Below, one piece after another: positions 1 to 10,430 of a stretch of 60,000 nt of DNA; position 1 is the stretch's first letter, and each line of letters opens with the position of its first letter. The stretch is from positions 279,457 to 339,456 of the forward strand of contig NW_019091517.1 in NCBI RefSeq assembly GCF_001949145.1. Reading direction: 5' to 3'. Under the pieces are notes generated by a model that was not told the origin of the DNA, ran no database searches, and saw only the letters and a program-made list of their open reading frames with translations. A program made the position numbers and the translations under genes. The DNA comes from Acanthaster planci. Lineage: Eukaryota; Echinodermata; Asteroidea; Valvatida; Acanthasteridae.

Positions 1-1659
1 TCTGGTATTGTAGTAAGCAGGGTTAGTGCTACCGAAAGATTGACCACTAACACCTTGCTGCTGAGTAGCTGACTCAAAAGACCTCTGGTTTTGAGATTGT
101 ACAGGGAATGTTGAGGCCCCCATACCTGTCTGCACTGATGGAGCACCACTCACAAATCTTCCATCCAGTGACCGAAGTCTCTCATGCCTTGTACTTGACG
201 CACCACTAAACTGATCGTAATTCTGGTACTGTCCATCCATGTTGGGTGTGACCACAGACTGGCCACTGTTCACTGAAGGGTCAGCAGCACCATATGCTCT
301 ATACGGCAAATGGTGCATGCCCTGGGACTGGTTTTGATTAGGCATTGGTCCATAATGTCTCAACCGTTGACTGCCAGCACTTACATTTGACTGGCCCATG
401 GCAGATGCCTGTGAATCTTGAAAATTTTTGTACCCTTGAGCTCGTGACTGGCCTGTAGCCATTTCACTGTACGCTGCACCCTGCCTTAAATGGCTACCTC
501 CTGCAAACGGCTTGGCAATTTTGTTACTGTAATTCATTGAAGCTGAAGTGGGTGGACATATATCCATGCTGTTTACTGAAGGGTAGTGATTTGTTGTGAT
601 TTCGTTGTTGACAGATGAATAGGTTCCCTGTCTTGTATTTGTATACTGCATCCCCTGCGTGTTTGTTGAATTCTGATTCCCGTGTGGAAACTGGGGGTAC
701 ATGCCGCTACTCTCTGCAGAGTCCATCAAATGCAATGCCTTGGCATTTGACATGGGAGAATGGGATGGGAACTTGGCCGGCGCTGAATAGCCAGAATCTG
801 ACCATCCTTCGCTACCGGCACCTGTGCCGGCTGTTGGATACGAAGGTTTCTTCATGGCACTTGATGAGTACGGCTGCAGGTAACTGTTTGCTTGTGTCCT
901 CCTCATTTGGCTATCTGCCATGTTTGATGCATTTGTGTCCAGATCTGAAAAGGCTGTTTGATTGTACCCAGTCATGCTAGAATAGGACTGGCTGGATGAA
1001 GGGTACTGGTTGTGTGAGTTTTCATAAGGTGTTCCAACAGGGTAAGAGTTCGATCGTGCATAGCTCTGGGTTGGTACGTTGCTCTCTGCAGCAGGAATAG
1101 ACATTCTCCTTGTCATGTGTTCAGAAGAGTAATCTGAGTTTGTGGGGTGTTGCTGCAAAGAATTGCTCATGCTGTTCATCCCTCGTGTCTGTCTACCATA
1201 CACAGCACTTGACATATACTGTCTGTTGTATGCATGCGATCTGTTCATATGGCCATAACCAAATCCTTCAGTGTTTGTTTCACCATGCCCATATTCCCCA
1301 TAGGGCATGTTTGCAGGATTTGTGGCCATAGTTCTGTTTGGCATGGGGTACATTTGCCCGTCACTCCCGGCATTGGAATGGAACCCACCAGATCCAAGGA
1401 GGGCATTGTCCAAATCACTGCATTCAAATCCCTTCAAGCTGTCCGCCGTGTTGCTGGCACCGTAAGAGTTGAACCCGGCGCCTGCGTCCATACCTCCCCC
1501 GTGATAAGCCTGTGTTGCCCGGGACGGGTAGCCTCCGGCGCCCGCCACCGACCGCACTCCGTAGTCGACCCCGCCAGCTCCGACTGGGTTCCCGGTCATC
1601 ACTGTGCTGCTGTGCTGTTCGTGCGAAGCGGACGACGGCAGGTGACCCACTGAAAACAT
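1..1659 (-). CDS. Unrecognised low-complexity Ser/Gln/Asn/Tyr/Met-rich protein, N-terminal exon (partial)
   Basis: One uninterrupted reading frame runs on the - strand from an ATG at 1659-1657 to the window edge: 553 codons with no stop and no obvious internal splice sites. An in-frame TGA at 1701-1699 lies upstream and no other in-frame ATG falls between, which supports this start. The protein begins MFSVGHLPSSASHEQHSS. It has few acidic residues and is very rich in Ser, Gln, Asn, Tyr, Gly and Met, with scattered short motifs such as SYxxS and QSQ. I see no folded domain, signal peptide or membrane segment in this part. The composition resembles the prion-like, disordered N-terminal regions of transcriptional coactivators and chromatin proteins, which often sit in one giant exon. 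I do not recognise the family. Any conserved domain would lie left of the window. Divergent to TUBD1. Confidence 0.8.
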   Translation of the reverse strand, partial: MFSVGHLPSSASHEQHSSTVMTGNPVGAGGVDYGVRSVAGAGGYPSRATQAYHGGGMDAGAGFNSYGASNTADSLKGFECSDLDNALLGSGGFHSNAGSDGQMYPMPNRTMATNPANMPYGEYGHGETNTEGFGYGHMNRSHAYNRQYMSSAVYGRQTRGMNSMSNSLQQHPTNSDYSSEHMTRRMSIPAAESNVPTQSYARSNSYPVGTPYENSHNQYPSSSQSYSSMTGYNQTAFSDLDTNASNMADSQMRRTQANSYLQPYSSSAMKKPSYPTAGTGAGSEGWSDSGYSAPAKFPSHSPMSNAKALHLMDSAESSGMYPQFPHGNQNSTNTQGMQYTNTRQGTYSSVNNEITTNHYPSVNSMDICPPTSASMNYSNKIAKPFAGGSHLRQGAAYSEMATGQSRAQGYKNFQDSQASAMGQSNVSAGSQRLRHYGPMPNQNQSQGMHHLPYRAYGAADPSVNSGQSVVTPNMDGQYQNYDQFSGASSTRHERLRSLDGRFVSGAPSVQTGMGASTFPVQSQNQRSFESATQQQGVSGQSFGSTNPAYYNTR

Positions 1660-4600
1660 CACGCACACGGACTGCAACCGACCGTCACGAAGCGTGCTTC
1701 ACCGTTGCTAAATGTCCACGGGCCATGCTTGTCAGAATTCCAATAGTTTTATCTGCCATAATAAAACTGCCATTAGGCACATAAGCGTCCCATAAAGCAA
1801 TCACTATAATCTGAAGTCCACACTAAAGCTTGTACTGCGTAACAATAATCAGGTGATTAAAGTTCTTATCCAGAACTCAAGATGTTTTTTCGCTCGATCA
1901 TGTTGACTGATACTGCCATACGACCGGAACACGATGTGACAATACCCCGTCAAAAATTTCACTCTAAAACGTCGTAACATGGGAACTGTCACACAATTAT
2001 AACAATCCAATTCGCTGGTTTATTCATGTCGACAGCGGTTGACCAACTTTTGAAGTTTCATGAGATCTTTCCAGTCACTTTCTGCAAGCTTTTAAGACGG
2101 GGTTGCCAGCGTGCTGCACCGGTAATCCAAGCTGTCATTTACGTTCACAAAACGGTGCGATCAATCGTTGAGAGTCGGTGCACACAATGAATGTCACGGA
2201 ATGTCGATAGTCACTCGACCAGTTTGTGAGCGCACACGCATCAACAAGTTTCATTTCAACGAGGCACGCTTCCTGTTTCTTTTGCACGGATTCCAGACGA
2301 AAAAGACTGGTCAAAATGGTCTCCTGGTCGAAATTCACAAGTTTGCCGAAATACGAGTGACTGCTTCCGCAGGAAAATCTCACATTCCTCCAGTCGAATC
2401 CCGGCCGATTCGGAATGAAAAGTTCCCATAAACTTGTACACAGCACATTAACGCACGAAGTACTGTACATGTACAGGGTACATGTACTACGTACAGTCGT
2501 ATGCAAAATCGTCGTCTGCAACATCGCACGACCGGCCATTGTGTGTACCAAACGCCGTGCGCATGTATGAATTTTTAATGAGAGCCTTCCATTCTGTGAT
2601 GGGAGGGATTGTTGTATTATTCATCTTGGCTGTATTTCAGGACTCCTGCTCAAGTTTTTTCAACTCTACCTTCCTGTTTTATATTGAATTAGTATTGTTG
2701 CTCTTCTTTTACTTAAAAAAACGCACCGTATTTGATGGACTCACCTTTTCAGGGAAAAAGGAAAAAGTTTACAGCAATTACCCTAATTCATAATAGAACA
2801 ATCTGAGACTAAAGAAATGGGCCAGCATTACAAAAGTTCAACTTAGAATTTGATACGCAATATTTGGACAGGTCGATAATGCCTAATTACACTTCACTGA
2901 ACCCCCTGTCCGGAGTGGGCGGGATTTTTTTTAGCCCTAGGCGTCAGACTTTTGGTATCCCGTGTGAATATCAGACAGTGGCAGTGGTCACAGCTTTCGT
3001 GCGTGTCTCTTCCTGTTTTTTTCTGACATGAATTTTGTTCTGGAAAAATAGCCTCCATTTTTATCTATAATCTGTTAACAATTACTTTCAACCTTCTTTG
3101 CAGGAAAGGGTGTCGAAATGTGTAATTAGCTTTACATTAGTCTTGGATAACTCAATTTCGACTTAACAAGCATTTACAGAGTTGTAGCGTGAAGGGAGAA
3201 TATTGTTCAAGAATTATTTTCTGTGCTTCAGTAGAAAATGGCTGTCTGAGTACAGCAAGAGGTGTTTTATTCTAATTTTGACGGCATGTATGCATGTTGG
3301 AGTGCATGGTAACTTTACAAGTTTGAGTGGACTTTGCGATAGAATACGATCTGTACTTTACAAGGATTAGGATGAAATTTTGCAGAGTTTTGCTTCTAGT
3401 AGCGAAACTCAGGAAGTGGTGTAATTGGGGTATTTTTGCAGGGGGCAACTTAGGGGTTTCATTTTCTGGACGAGGCACTCGTTGTGTTCATCACAGTTAA
3501 AACAGTGGTTATCAGCAGATTTCTTTCTCTAATTTCTGAGCGGCGGTCACAGGCCCTGAGCCTGTGCCCCTGCCCCCACCCCCTGTTCCGTAAATGTACC
3601 CAGACAACAACAAATGGAAACTACCAAAGAAAAGCACACGAGTGATTATCTATCGTGTTGTTCCTAGCTCTATGGCGTGTCTAATGCTCAGCATTGAGCC
3701 TCCGAGTCCCCACAAGACATATTGTCACCCCGCCCATCAATTAGCACCTTTATTGACTGTGACAATCACTTGGGTACAGTTCAGCCCTAATCGGGCGTGT
3801 CTTTAGGCCACTCGAGGTATTGGAAGGCGATCACCATTAGGCTGACTCTACAATAGGGGCTATAAACAACTTATTGATTGTCTGCGTGACGCATGTTGAT
3901 TGACGGCTCTTGGAGTTAAACATGCAGTCCACCCCTGACTACAGATCTTTGTCTCAGCTCAGCTCACGATCTGTTCTTGCTTTTCTAGTTTCTGGAAACA
4001 AAACTGCTTAGCCGTTCCATAAAAATCTCAGCTCTAAAAAAAATTCTACCACTTAACATGCTGAGAGAAAACTTGTTGGCGTCCTGTTACTGTATGGTGC
4101 AGTCTAAACATTCAAAGCCAGTACGCAGGCATGAGAGCGTTGGATTTTCCAACGTTGATCAGACTCCGTGGAATCATTTCCTCCATGGTGGAACAAACTT
4201 GTAATGAAGTGCAGGGGATTGAATAATTAGAATTAAGGTCATTTAGGTTGAAATGTTTGTGCTATTTAACATCTACATTGTTTTTGCAAGCAGTATTTGA
4301 GATTGCGAAGTTCAAAAATGATAAATTAGAAATATAGTCGTAAATGCTCATTTTTCAATAGCTCCACCTGGTCTCTATAACAGAACGGTTGGCATAGATG
4401 GAGTAAACACACCTTATTTATCGTTGGGAAATGCAATTGGCAAAACTAATATCAAAATATTGTTTGGAATTTTGTGACGAGTGCCAAATATTCACCATGA
4501 TAGTAATGGCTGTTTTTCATTTCCTTTTTCTAAAATAACTGTTTTGTTGAAATCTGTGCCATCCAATAATTGGGGATGTAAATAAACTTCAAAGCGTACA

Positions 4601-5640
4601 ACATATTAAAGACGATCTTATGAAGATTAGTTATCGAGAAAAAAGTAGCAAATTCATATCTGTTCGAAAGCAAAAGAGAAGGCCAACTCTAGAATAGGGG
4701 GGAGGTTAAGTAATGGTTAAGTTGATTGTACTTTTGTACGCTAAAAACTTAGACATTAAAAAATACCTCCGGCCTCCCCCCCCCCGAAAAATTCCTAGAA
4801 GCGCCCCTAACCCCATCCCTTAATTTTGCTGGTGAACTAAACTAAAGCTCGGCCGTTTCCTTCTAAATTTCATGCTTAACGTCAAACTGCAGCTTGAGAA
4901 TTAATGTATAATGGTATTACCTTGAACTGGTGTAGCACTGATCTTATAGAAAGATGGAAGGGAGATGTAACAAACCGTCAACATTAACTTGTGGGCTTAT
5001 CGGTTTGTTATGACAACATAGACCTATATGGAGTTTATTTCATTTTTGAAAAATACGAGCAACTGCTCATTGTGAGTTTGTATGAGTCGTTATTTCACCG
5101 ATAGCCCACCCCTCCCTTTTTAAGGTAGAGTTTACACCTTGGATTGGTTTCACAATAATGACTATAGAGAAAATCCCTTATATTTAAATAACCATTTATT
5201 GATGCTAAGTTGACATTAGTTAGTTTCTCGATTTTTATTTCAATGCTCTTTTTAATGCTTCTTGTACGAAAAATTGAACGGCGTCGATGACGTTAGAAAC
5301 CGTCCCAGTTTAGACGCGCCTTGACCCAAGTACAATATACCAGTCTACTAATCCAATAGTCTGAATGTCAAAGTCTATAGAGGGCGCCATGACTCGAATT
5401 GTTTCAAGCGCGCGGCACTGCACTGTACTTTCTACTAGAGCGTACATGTACATGCTCACGAAGCTCTAGTTTTCTAGTTATGATCAGCTGGCTAGGCCTA
5501 CTCATTGCGCTCACGTAGTGGTTGGATCGTGTTATTCGTAAAGCGGGAAATTTTAATTTTCCACATGATTAAATCATTATTATGTTCAGCCTAGCTGTGT
5601 AGTTCTGACTGTGCTTCTTACAGTCCTCACGGATCACTGG
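1660..5640. other. Intergenic region between divergent genes (5' flanks)
   Basis: This stretch separates the unknown - strand gene from TUBD1. The first kilobase (about 1660-2560) is visibly richer in CpG than what follows and is the likely promoter/5' UTR side of the - strand gene. It contains a compact palindromic block of TGTACATGTACA-type sequence at about 2463-2500. From about 2560 to 5250 the DNA is AT-rich. A possible degraded repeat end lies at 4690-4810 (a G-run arm and a C-run arm, both next to a TCTAG-like word). CpGs reappear at about 5270-5570. I could not support any protein-coding gene. The open frames here are short and have no recognisable family or splice context. Confidence 0.6.
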
Positions 5641-5740
5641 ACGCTCAAGAATATTATCACCTCTGATGATGGAAGATGCAGGCTTTACGACTAGCAGACT
5701 AGCCATTGAGGAATTTCCTCCATGTTCTAGCTGGGCTCAA

Positions 5741-5853
5741 TGACCGATGGTTACCGTGACATGGTTGAATTTGTGGACAAACATTTACAAAAATTCACTA
5801 ACACGGGATCAACAACCATGGCTACTCCTTCAAATTACAGGGATTTATTCAGG
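5741..5853 (+). CDS. Possible short coding exon or 5'-leader ORF upstream of TUBD1
   Basis: An ATG at 5741 opens a frame beginning MTDGYRDMVEFVDKHLQK, with a second in-frame ATG in a strong initiation context (ACCATGG) at 5818. The frame remains open to a candidate GT donor after ...TTCAG at 5853/5854 and stops soon after if unspliced. It overlaps by ATGA the end of another small frame that starts about 5666. The amino-acid mix looks protein-like rather than random. I recognise no family and see no convincing downstream partner exon before TUBD1. It may instead be a 5' UTR with upstream ORFs for TUBD1. Low confidence. Confidence 0.22.
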
Positions 5854-6773
5854 TACATGTATTGAGTAAACAAAGTGTTTTGTTTTTTGTTGTTTTTTTT
5901 TCTTACCCCGGTACCTGTCTTTTCGTATGTTGAGATAATTTCTCTAAACATTCTGACGTTTAAAGCTGGACTTGGGCATGCTGGGGGCAGTCAAGATTAC
6001 TCATCGCTGGCAGCATGGAGGAAGGATTCCTTTCTTCATGCTGGCAGTGAGGTTTTTCGTTCCATAACTTCGAAGTGCACAATATATATTGGTAGCATCA
6101 GGTCACTCATTGCTTTTCATAAAAAAACTGGCATCAAACCGATACTAAAAACAAGCCCTGTTCCCCTTTGAAAGTAAGTGAATGAGTGGCCAGGCGGTTC
6201 TCTAGCAAACAAGTTTAGAGAGCATGTAGTCATGGCATACACTTCCTGCAATGCCAGGCCAAGCAGGCAGGTTGCAATTATTCTACCATCTTAAGTCCCA
6301 ACACGTGTGTCTTCCTTTGATTTTTTTAATTGAATTTCAAGGTAAAGGACAGGATAACTCACTTTTTTTTCATGGGTTTTCACTCTGGAGAATTTTATTT
6401 AAAACAATTAAGTCTGAAATCACGTAAAGGGACTGAATTCCATCTTGTGAATACACATTTACAATGTGAGCATGGAACCAGATGACAATTTCTTATGGTT
6501 AAATATCTTAGTCCCCCAAAACACTGCACATTCAGTTGCGTACTGGCAAAAAAAAATTTAGCAATTCAGTACTGGTTCAAATCTCAAGTATCTGCGGCCG
6601 TTTTTGTTTTGTCTCTTTTTTATAATCAGATAAAGTTTCAGTTTGCTATTGGATTACATTTTTTGTGTCATTACATGCTTTGTCCAGTATATCAGGTTTC
6701 CTGCTCTTTTATCTCAGATTATACCTAGGTTAACAGTTTGTCTTTTGAGTGGAGATGCCGTTGGAATCTGAGA

Positions 6774-9070
6774 ATGTCTATTGTCACAGTGCAGCTTGGT
6801 CAGTGTGGAAATCAAGTCGGGCATCAGTTCTTTCAAACTCTTATGACTGATCTGGCCAGCCAGCAGGACCAGAAATCTAACCACAGTGTTCATTACCAGT
6901 CGGAGAGCCTTCGGCGCTTCTTCTACAACCCTAAAGATGAATTCCTTCAACACAGCAGTGAGGGTCCAAGGGCAAACATCCCTTTTGCCAGAGCGGTGCT
7001 GGTGGACATGGAAGGAAAGGTCGTGCAAAATGTTGCCTCACAGGCAAAGAAATCAGGGTTGTGGCAGTACGACAGGAAGCAACTTGTCTCCCGGAAGCAA
7101 GGTGCAGGTAACAACTGGGCGGATGGATTCTTCGAGCAGGGCCCCCGGGTTGAAGAGGAGGTTCTGGAACGAGTGCAGCGGGAGGTAGAGAAGTGTGACG
7201 CCTTTGCCGGATTCCTGACCCTCATGAGTGTGGCGGGAGGCACTGGATCGGGTGTTGGTACGCGCATCACCCAGATGCTGCAGGACCACTACCCCCATGC
7301 CTTCCTTTTCAATCACCTGATCTGGCCGCATGGAACAGGGGAGGTCATCCTTCAGAACTACAACGCCATCCTCTCGCTGGCACATTTGTACCAGTCAGCC
7401 GATGCAGTCCTCATCTCTCACAATGACGCAATGCGGACGATCTGTGGCCAGCACGCCACCATGCTGAAGCAGAACGTCTCCTTCCAAGACATGAACAAGC
7501 TCATCGCGCATCACATGAGCGTCGCTTTCCAGCCGGCATTCCTAACATCGTCGGCCAGGAGGCCTACGTCGTTGGGATTCATGATGGAACATCTTGTCCC
7601 TCATCCAGAATACAAACTGCTGACACTGCGTAGTGTCCCTCAAGTCTCAGATGCAGCGTTGGCGTTCAGTACATTCAACTATCGTAGCCTTCTCAGCAGA
7701 CTAAGACAGATGCTGATAACTGGAACTGTAATAGAAGAAGGTGTGTACGTGATGAGTGTTGAGCTTGATCAGTAGATCTGCATGATCAGGCAGTTGTGCT
7801 GTGCTGTCGGTCAATCCTGTAGGAAATCTCAGACTTCATTTCCCTTTTTTCTAAACAGTCTTTCAGAGCAGTGAATTACATGTACAAAGACTGGGTGATC
7901 AACCGATGGTGGCGGGATAGCTCAATGATAAACCGACCTTGCCCAACATTTATAAGCACATGCATACGTAAGCATTGCACATTTATAAGATCGTGTTAGC
8001 AGGCATGCAATTTTTCCTTGGATCAGCTGTCCCCTTATTTTTCACTGCACACTCATGCCATTAAAAATTGAAATACACTGTACGGAGTCTTGTAGAGATT
8101 GGAATTACATGTACCTCGTTTTTGTCAAAATCCAGGTTGCATGCTTGTGTTACAGATGTGCATGCTCACTTTTTCACTTCATGGGGACCACATTGCTTAC
8201 CAAAAAATTCAACCACTTTTCTCATTGCAGGTCTCTGTGATTTTTCCCCAGACAATCAAAGTCCGAATGTATTCTCTTACAAGATTTCATTATAGATTTT
8301 ATAAACCTGGCATATTTCCCTTTGAAGTTAGGTAACAAGGCCAAGTTACAATGTATGTCCATAATCCAGGCTACCTGATAGGATGCTTGGGAAAGAAGCA
8401 TCAGTTGCCAACTGATATATAGGTAACTCAAAGAAGAGTGGATTGATAAAAGAGACTGTGCATATGGGAATGCTCAATGTCCACACAAACATATTTAGTA
8501 ACATGCTTTGTGTTAAATTCATCTACTGTAACTTAGTGTAAGTGGCCACTTTTAGTTTGCAGAAACCACCACAGGAAGTTCTTAAGGGTAACCTGTGCAG
8601 ATGCACTTAGCCCTTGGAATATCAAGGTCTTTATCAATCATTATTCTGATTTGAAACTTTTCTGTGCAGGTATCAACTGGCATGTGAAGTTGCCATCCAA
8701 ACCTTCACCATCCAGCCAACACAACAAGTCCCTGGCTGCCCTTCTGACAGTCCGCGGCAAGGAATCAGACCAGGCAGACCCTGTGGACTTCAACAGCAGC
8801 TCGCTCTACGCCGACTGGGTGCCCAACGCTGCGGCTTTTGCCGCCCAGTGCCAGGAGCACCCTTTTAGCGGGCAGGAGAAGACAGCCAGCCTTCTGAGCA
8901 ACTGCCAGACCCCACTGGGGCCCCTGGACCTGGTGCTAGGCAAGGCATGGGACATGTTTGCCATGCGGGCCTACGTCCACTGGTACACGAGGTACGGCAT
9001 GACTGAGGAGGAATTTATCGACTGCTTTGCTGGGCTGGAGCAAGTGGTGCAGAACTACAAGCAGCTGTAA
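6774..9070 (+). CDS. TUBD1: Delta-tubulin
   Basis: Two coding exons, 6774-7740 and 8670-9070 (phase-1 intron of 929 bp, GT..AG), give 455 aa; the human protein is about 453 aa. Delta-tubulin is needed for the triplet microtubules of centrioles and basal bodies. The protein opens MSIVTVQLGQCGNQ, the conserved delta-tubulin N terminus, so the ATG at 6774 is chosen. The frame extends upstream of it only through a TTG. The tubulin glycine-rich GTP-binding loop AGGTGSG is at residues 154-160, and ARAVLVDME and GSGNN-like (GAGNNWADG) segments precede it. LMEHLVPHPE-like MMEHLVPHPE lies near residue 275, and the exon junction falls inside the conserved EEGxxWHV segment. The C terminus (LEQVVQNYKQL) matches the family and lacks the acidic tail of alpha/beta tubulins. 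Very intron-poor compared with its neighbours. Convergent with AKAP10. Confidence 0.97.
7905..7965 (+). repeat. tRNA-like A-box fragment (SINE 5' remnant) in the TUBD1 intron
   Basis: The sequence GGATAGCTCAATGATAAACC near 7914 resembles the D-arm/A-box of tRNA-derived SINEs. No B-box follows, so this is at most a truncated fragment. Confidence 0.35.
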
Positions 9071-9178
9071 TGATCATGGGACCGTCAAAACTCATCTAAA
9101 ACGGGTCAAACTAGTCTGGAAGTTTCAGTTCTGTGTACATGTCTGAGAATCCCAACACTTAAGCCAGTGAACACAAAA

Positions 9179-9184
9179 AATAAA
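9179..9184 (+). terminator. Candidate polyadenylation signal of TUBD1
   Basis: AATAAA lies 109 nt after the TUBD1 stop codon. It is the nearest canonical signal downstream on the coding strand. Confidence 0.55.
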
Positions 9185-9188
9185 GGAG

Positions 9189-9277
9189 ACATCGTCACTG
9201 CAGTGGTATCCATTGATCCAAGACTTCCAAGTGCATTTATGCAAGTCATAACACCTGTTGGTTGAAGAGGAGTGTAA
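9189..9277 (+). repeat. Dispersed repeat family A, copy 1
   Basis: Shares ordered blocks with 29828-29925 and 41372-41478: a GTCAxxACTGCAG block, a variable middle, then CACAACACCxTGTTGGT-like sequence followed by an AGAGG block. All three are in the same orientation. No terminal inverted repeats or coding potential are visible, so the class is unknown. Confidence 0.6.
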
Positions 9278-10251
9278 CAAACATGTACTACTCATCCATG
9301 ATTGTAGTGCCACCACAGTAATTGCTTATAGTTCTAGTTGCTGAATTAGTCCTTAACTTGATTATTTCACTGGAAACAGCCCAAAGCAAGTGTTGATTTG
9401 GTTTTCTGGAAGATTGGCTTAGCCCCACAGAAATCTTGCAAAATCCCCCCCCCCCCTTTAATGTGCATACATGCAGGTTCATTGAAGTATTCTGTCAATA
9501 TCTTATTTGTAGACGTGTGAAGAAAATATTTGTTCAGGGATAAATGATACGAGAGCGACCCACAAGAAATAATTCCAAGTACAGAGAATTTCAACAAATA
9601 TAATTGTTAAATATTTTTCACACAACTCTAATTTTGTCACAAACTATCTTGGAGACACATCGAAGCATAGAAGCCCCAAAGCAAAGTTGCATGACTTCAC
9701 CTCAATACAATCTGTTTAATCCAAACAAAAACCAAACTGAAACCAACTGAATTCCTATCAATATTCAGATTTTTATTTTGTTTTCAGGGTGTCCATACAA
9801 TTTGTCTTATATATAATTGTCTGCTCTATCTTTTACTGTACACGTACAAAAACTATTCGGATGGGAAATTGTAGAAATATCATACTCACATTGAACTGAA
9901 ACATGTTGACTTTCGGGTTGAGCAATGGAAGTACAATTGCATATTTACCATCATCCTGCTATTAAATCCAACATGATCAGGCAGCTTTTTCTTTCCTTTT
10001 TGCCCTTTTCTCTTTAATCAATTTCGATGTGAACCGAAAACAAAAGCTCACACTACGATAGCTGTATGATAGTGTTGGAATCAGGGGTTTTAGGGTCACA
10101 ATACTTTAGAGCAATAAGCAGTTCACAATCATCACAAGTACCAGCTTTTGGGGAAAAAAAAAGTAGTGACGTTACTTCCCAGAATTGTACAGATCTTTGG
10201 TATTCAACTTGGGTATAGAGCCACAGGCAAAATCAACATTAGCCTTGAGTT

Positions 10252-10430
10252 TTCAGGGGCCCTCCATTTTTTCCATCATTGTCACGAGTGCAAAGAGAAT
10301 ACTCTACTGAGCCCCCCTTCCCTTAAACAAACTGAAAAGAAAACAAAACGTGTCAAGTTTACATGGCTCTTCTACCACCTTCCCATTGTATGCTTTGTAC
10401 AACAATGATGCAAGAATGGATGACCCCTAA
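10252..10430. mobile_element. Decayed copy of the GGGGCCATCCATTTTTT inverted-repeat element
   Basis: The left end reads GGGGCCCTCCATTTTTTCCA and the right end is an imperfect inverted counterpart (GGATGACCCCTAA). The left subterminal part (CATTGTCACGAGTGC) matches the inverse of the right end of the element at 21446-21612. A non-autonomous DNA transposon remnant, about 179 bp. Confidence 0.5.

Noticed and set aside
2135-2551. 138-residue - strand frame in the intergenic region
   Set aside because: No recognisable family, overlaps equally long frames on the other strand, and lies in a CpG-rich promoter-like area.
5875-6171. 98-residue + strand frame with a hydrophobic start
   Set aside because: The apparent signal-like start comes from a T-rich tract. 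No plausible splice context or homology.
6738-6773. Twelve-codon N-terminal extension of delta-tubulin
   Set aside because: It would start at TTG. The conserved family N terminus MSIVTVQ begins at the ATG at 6774.
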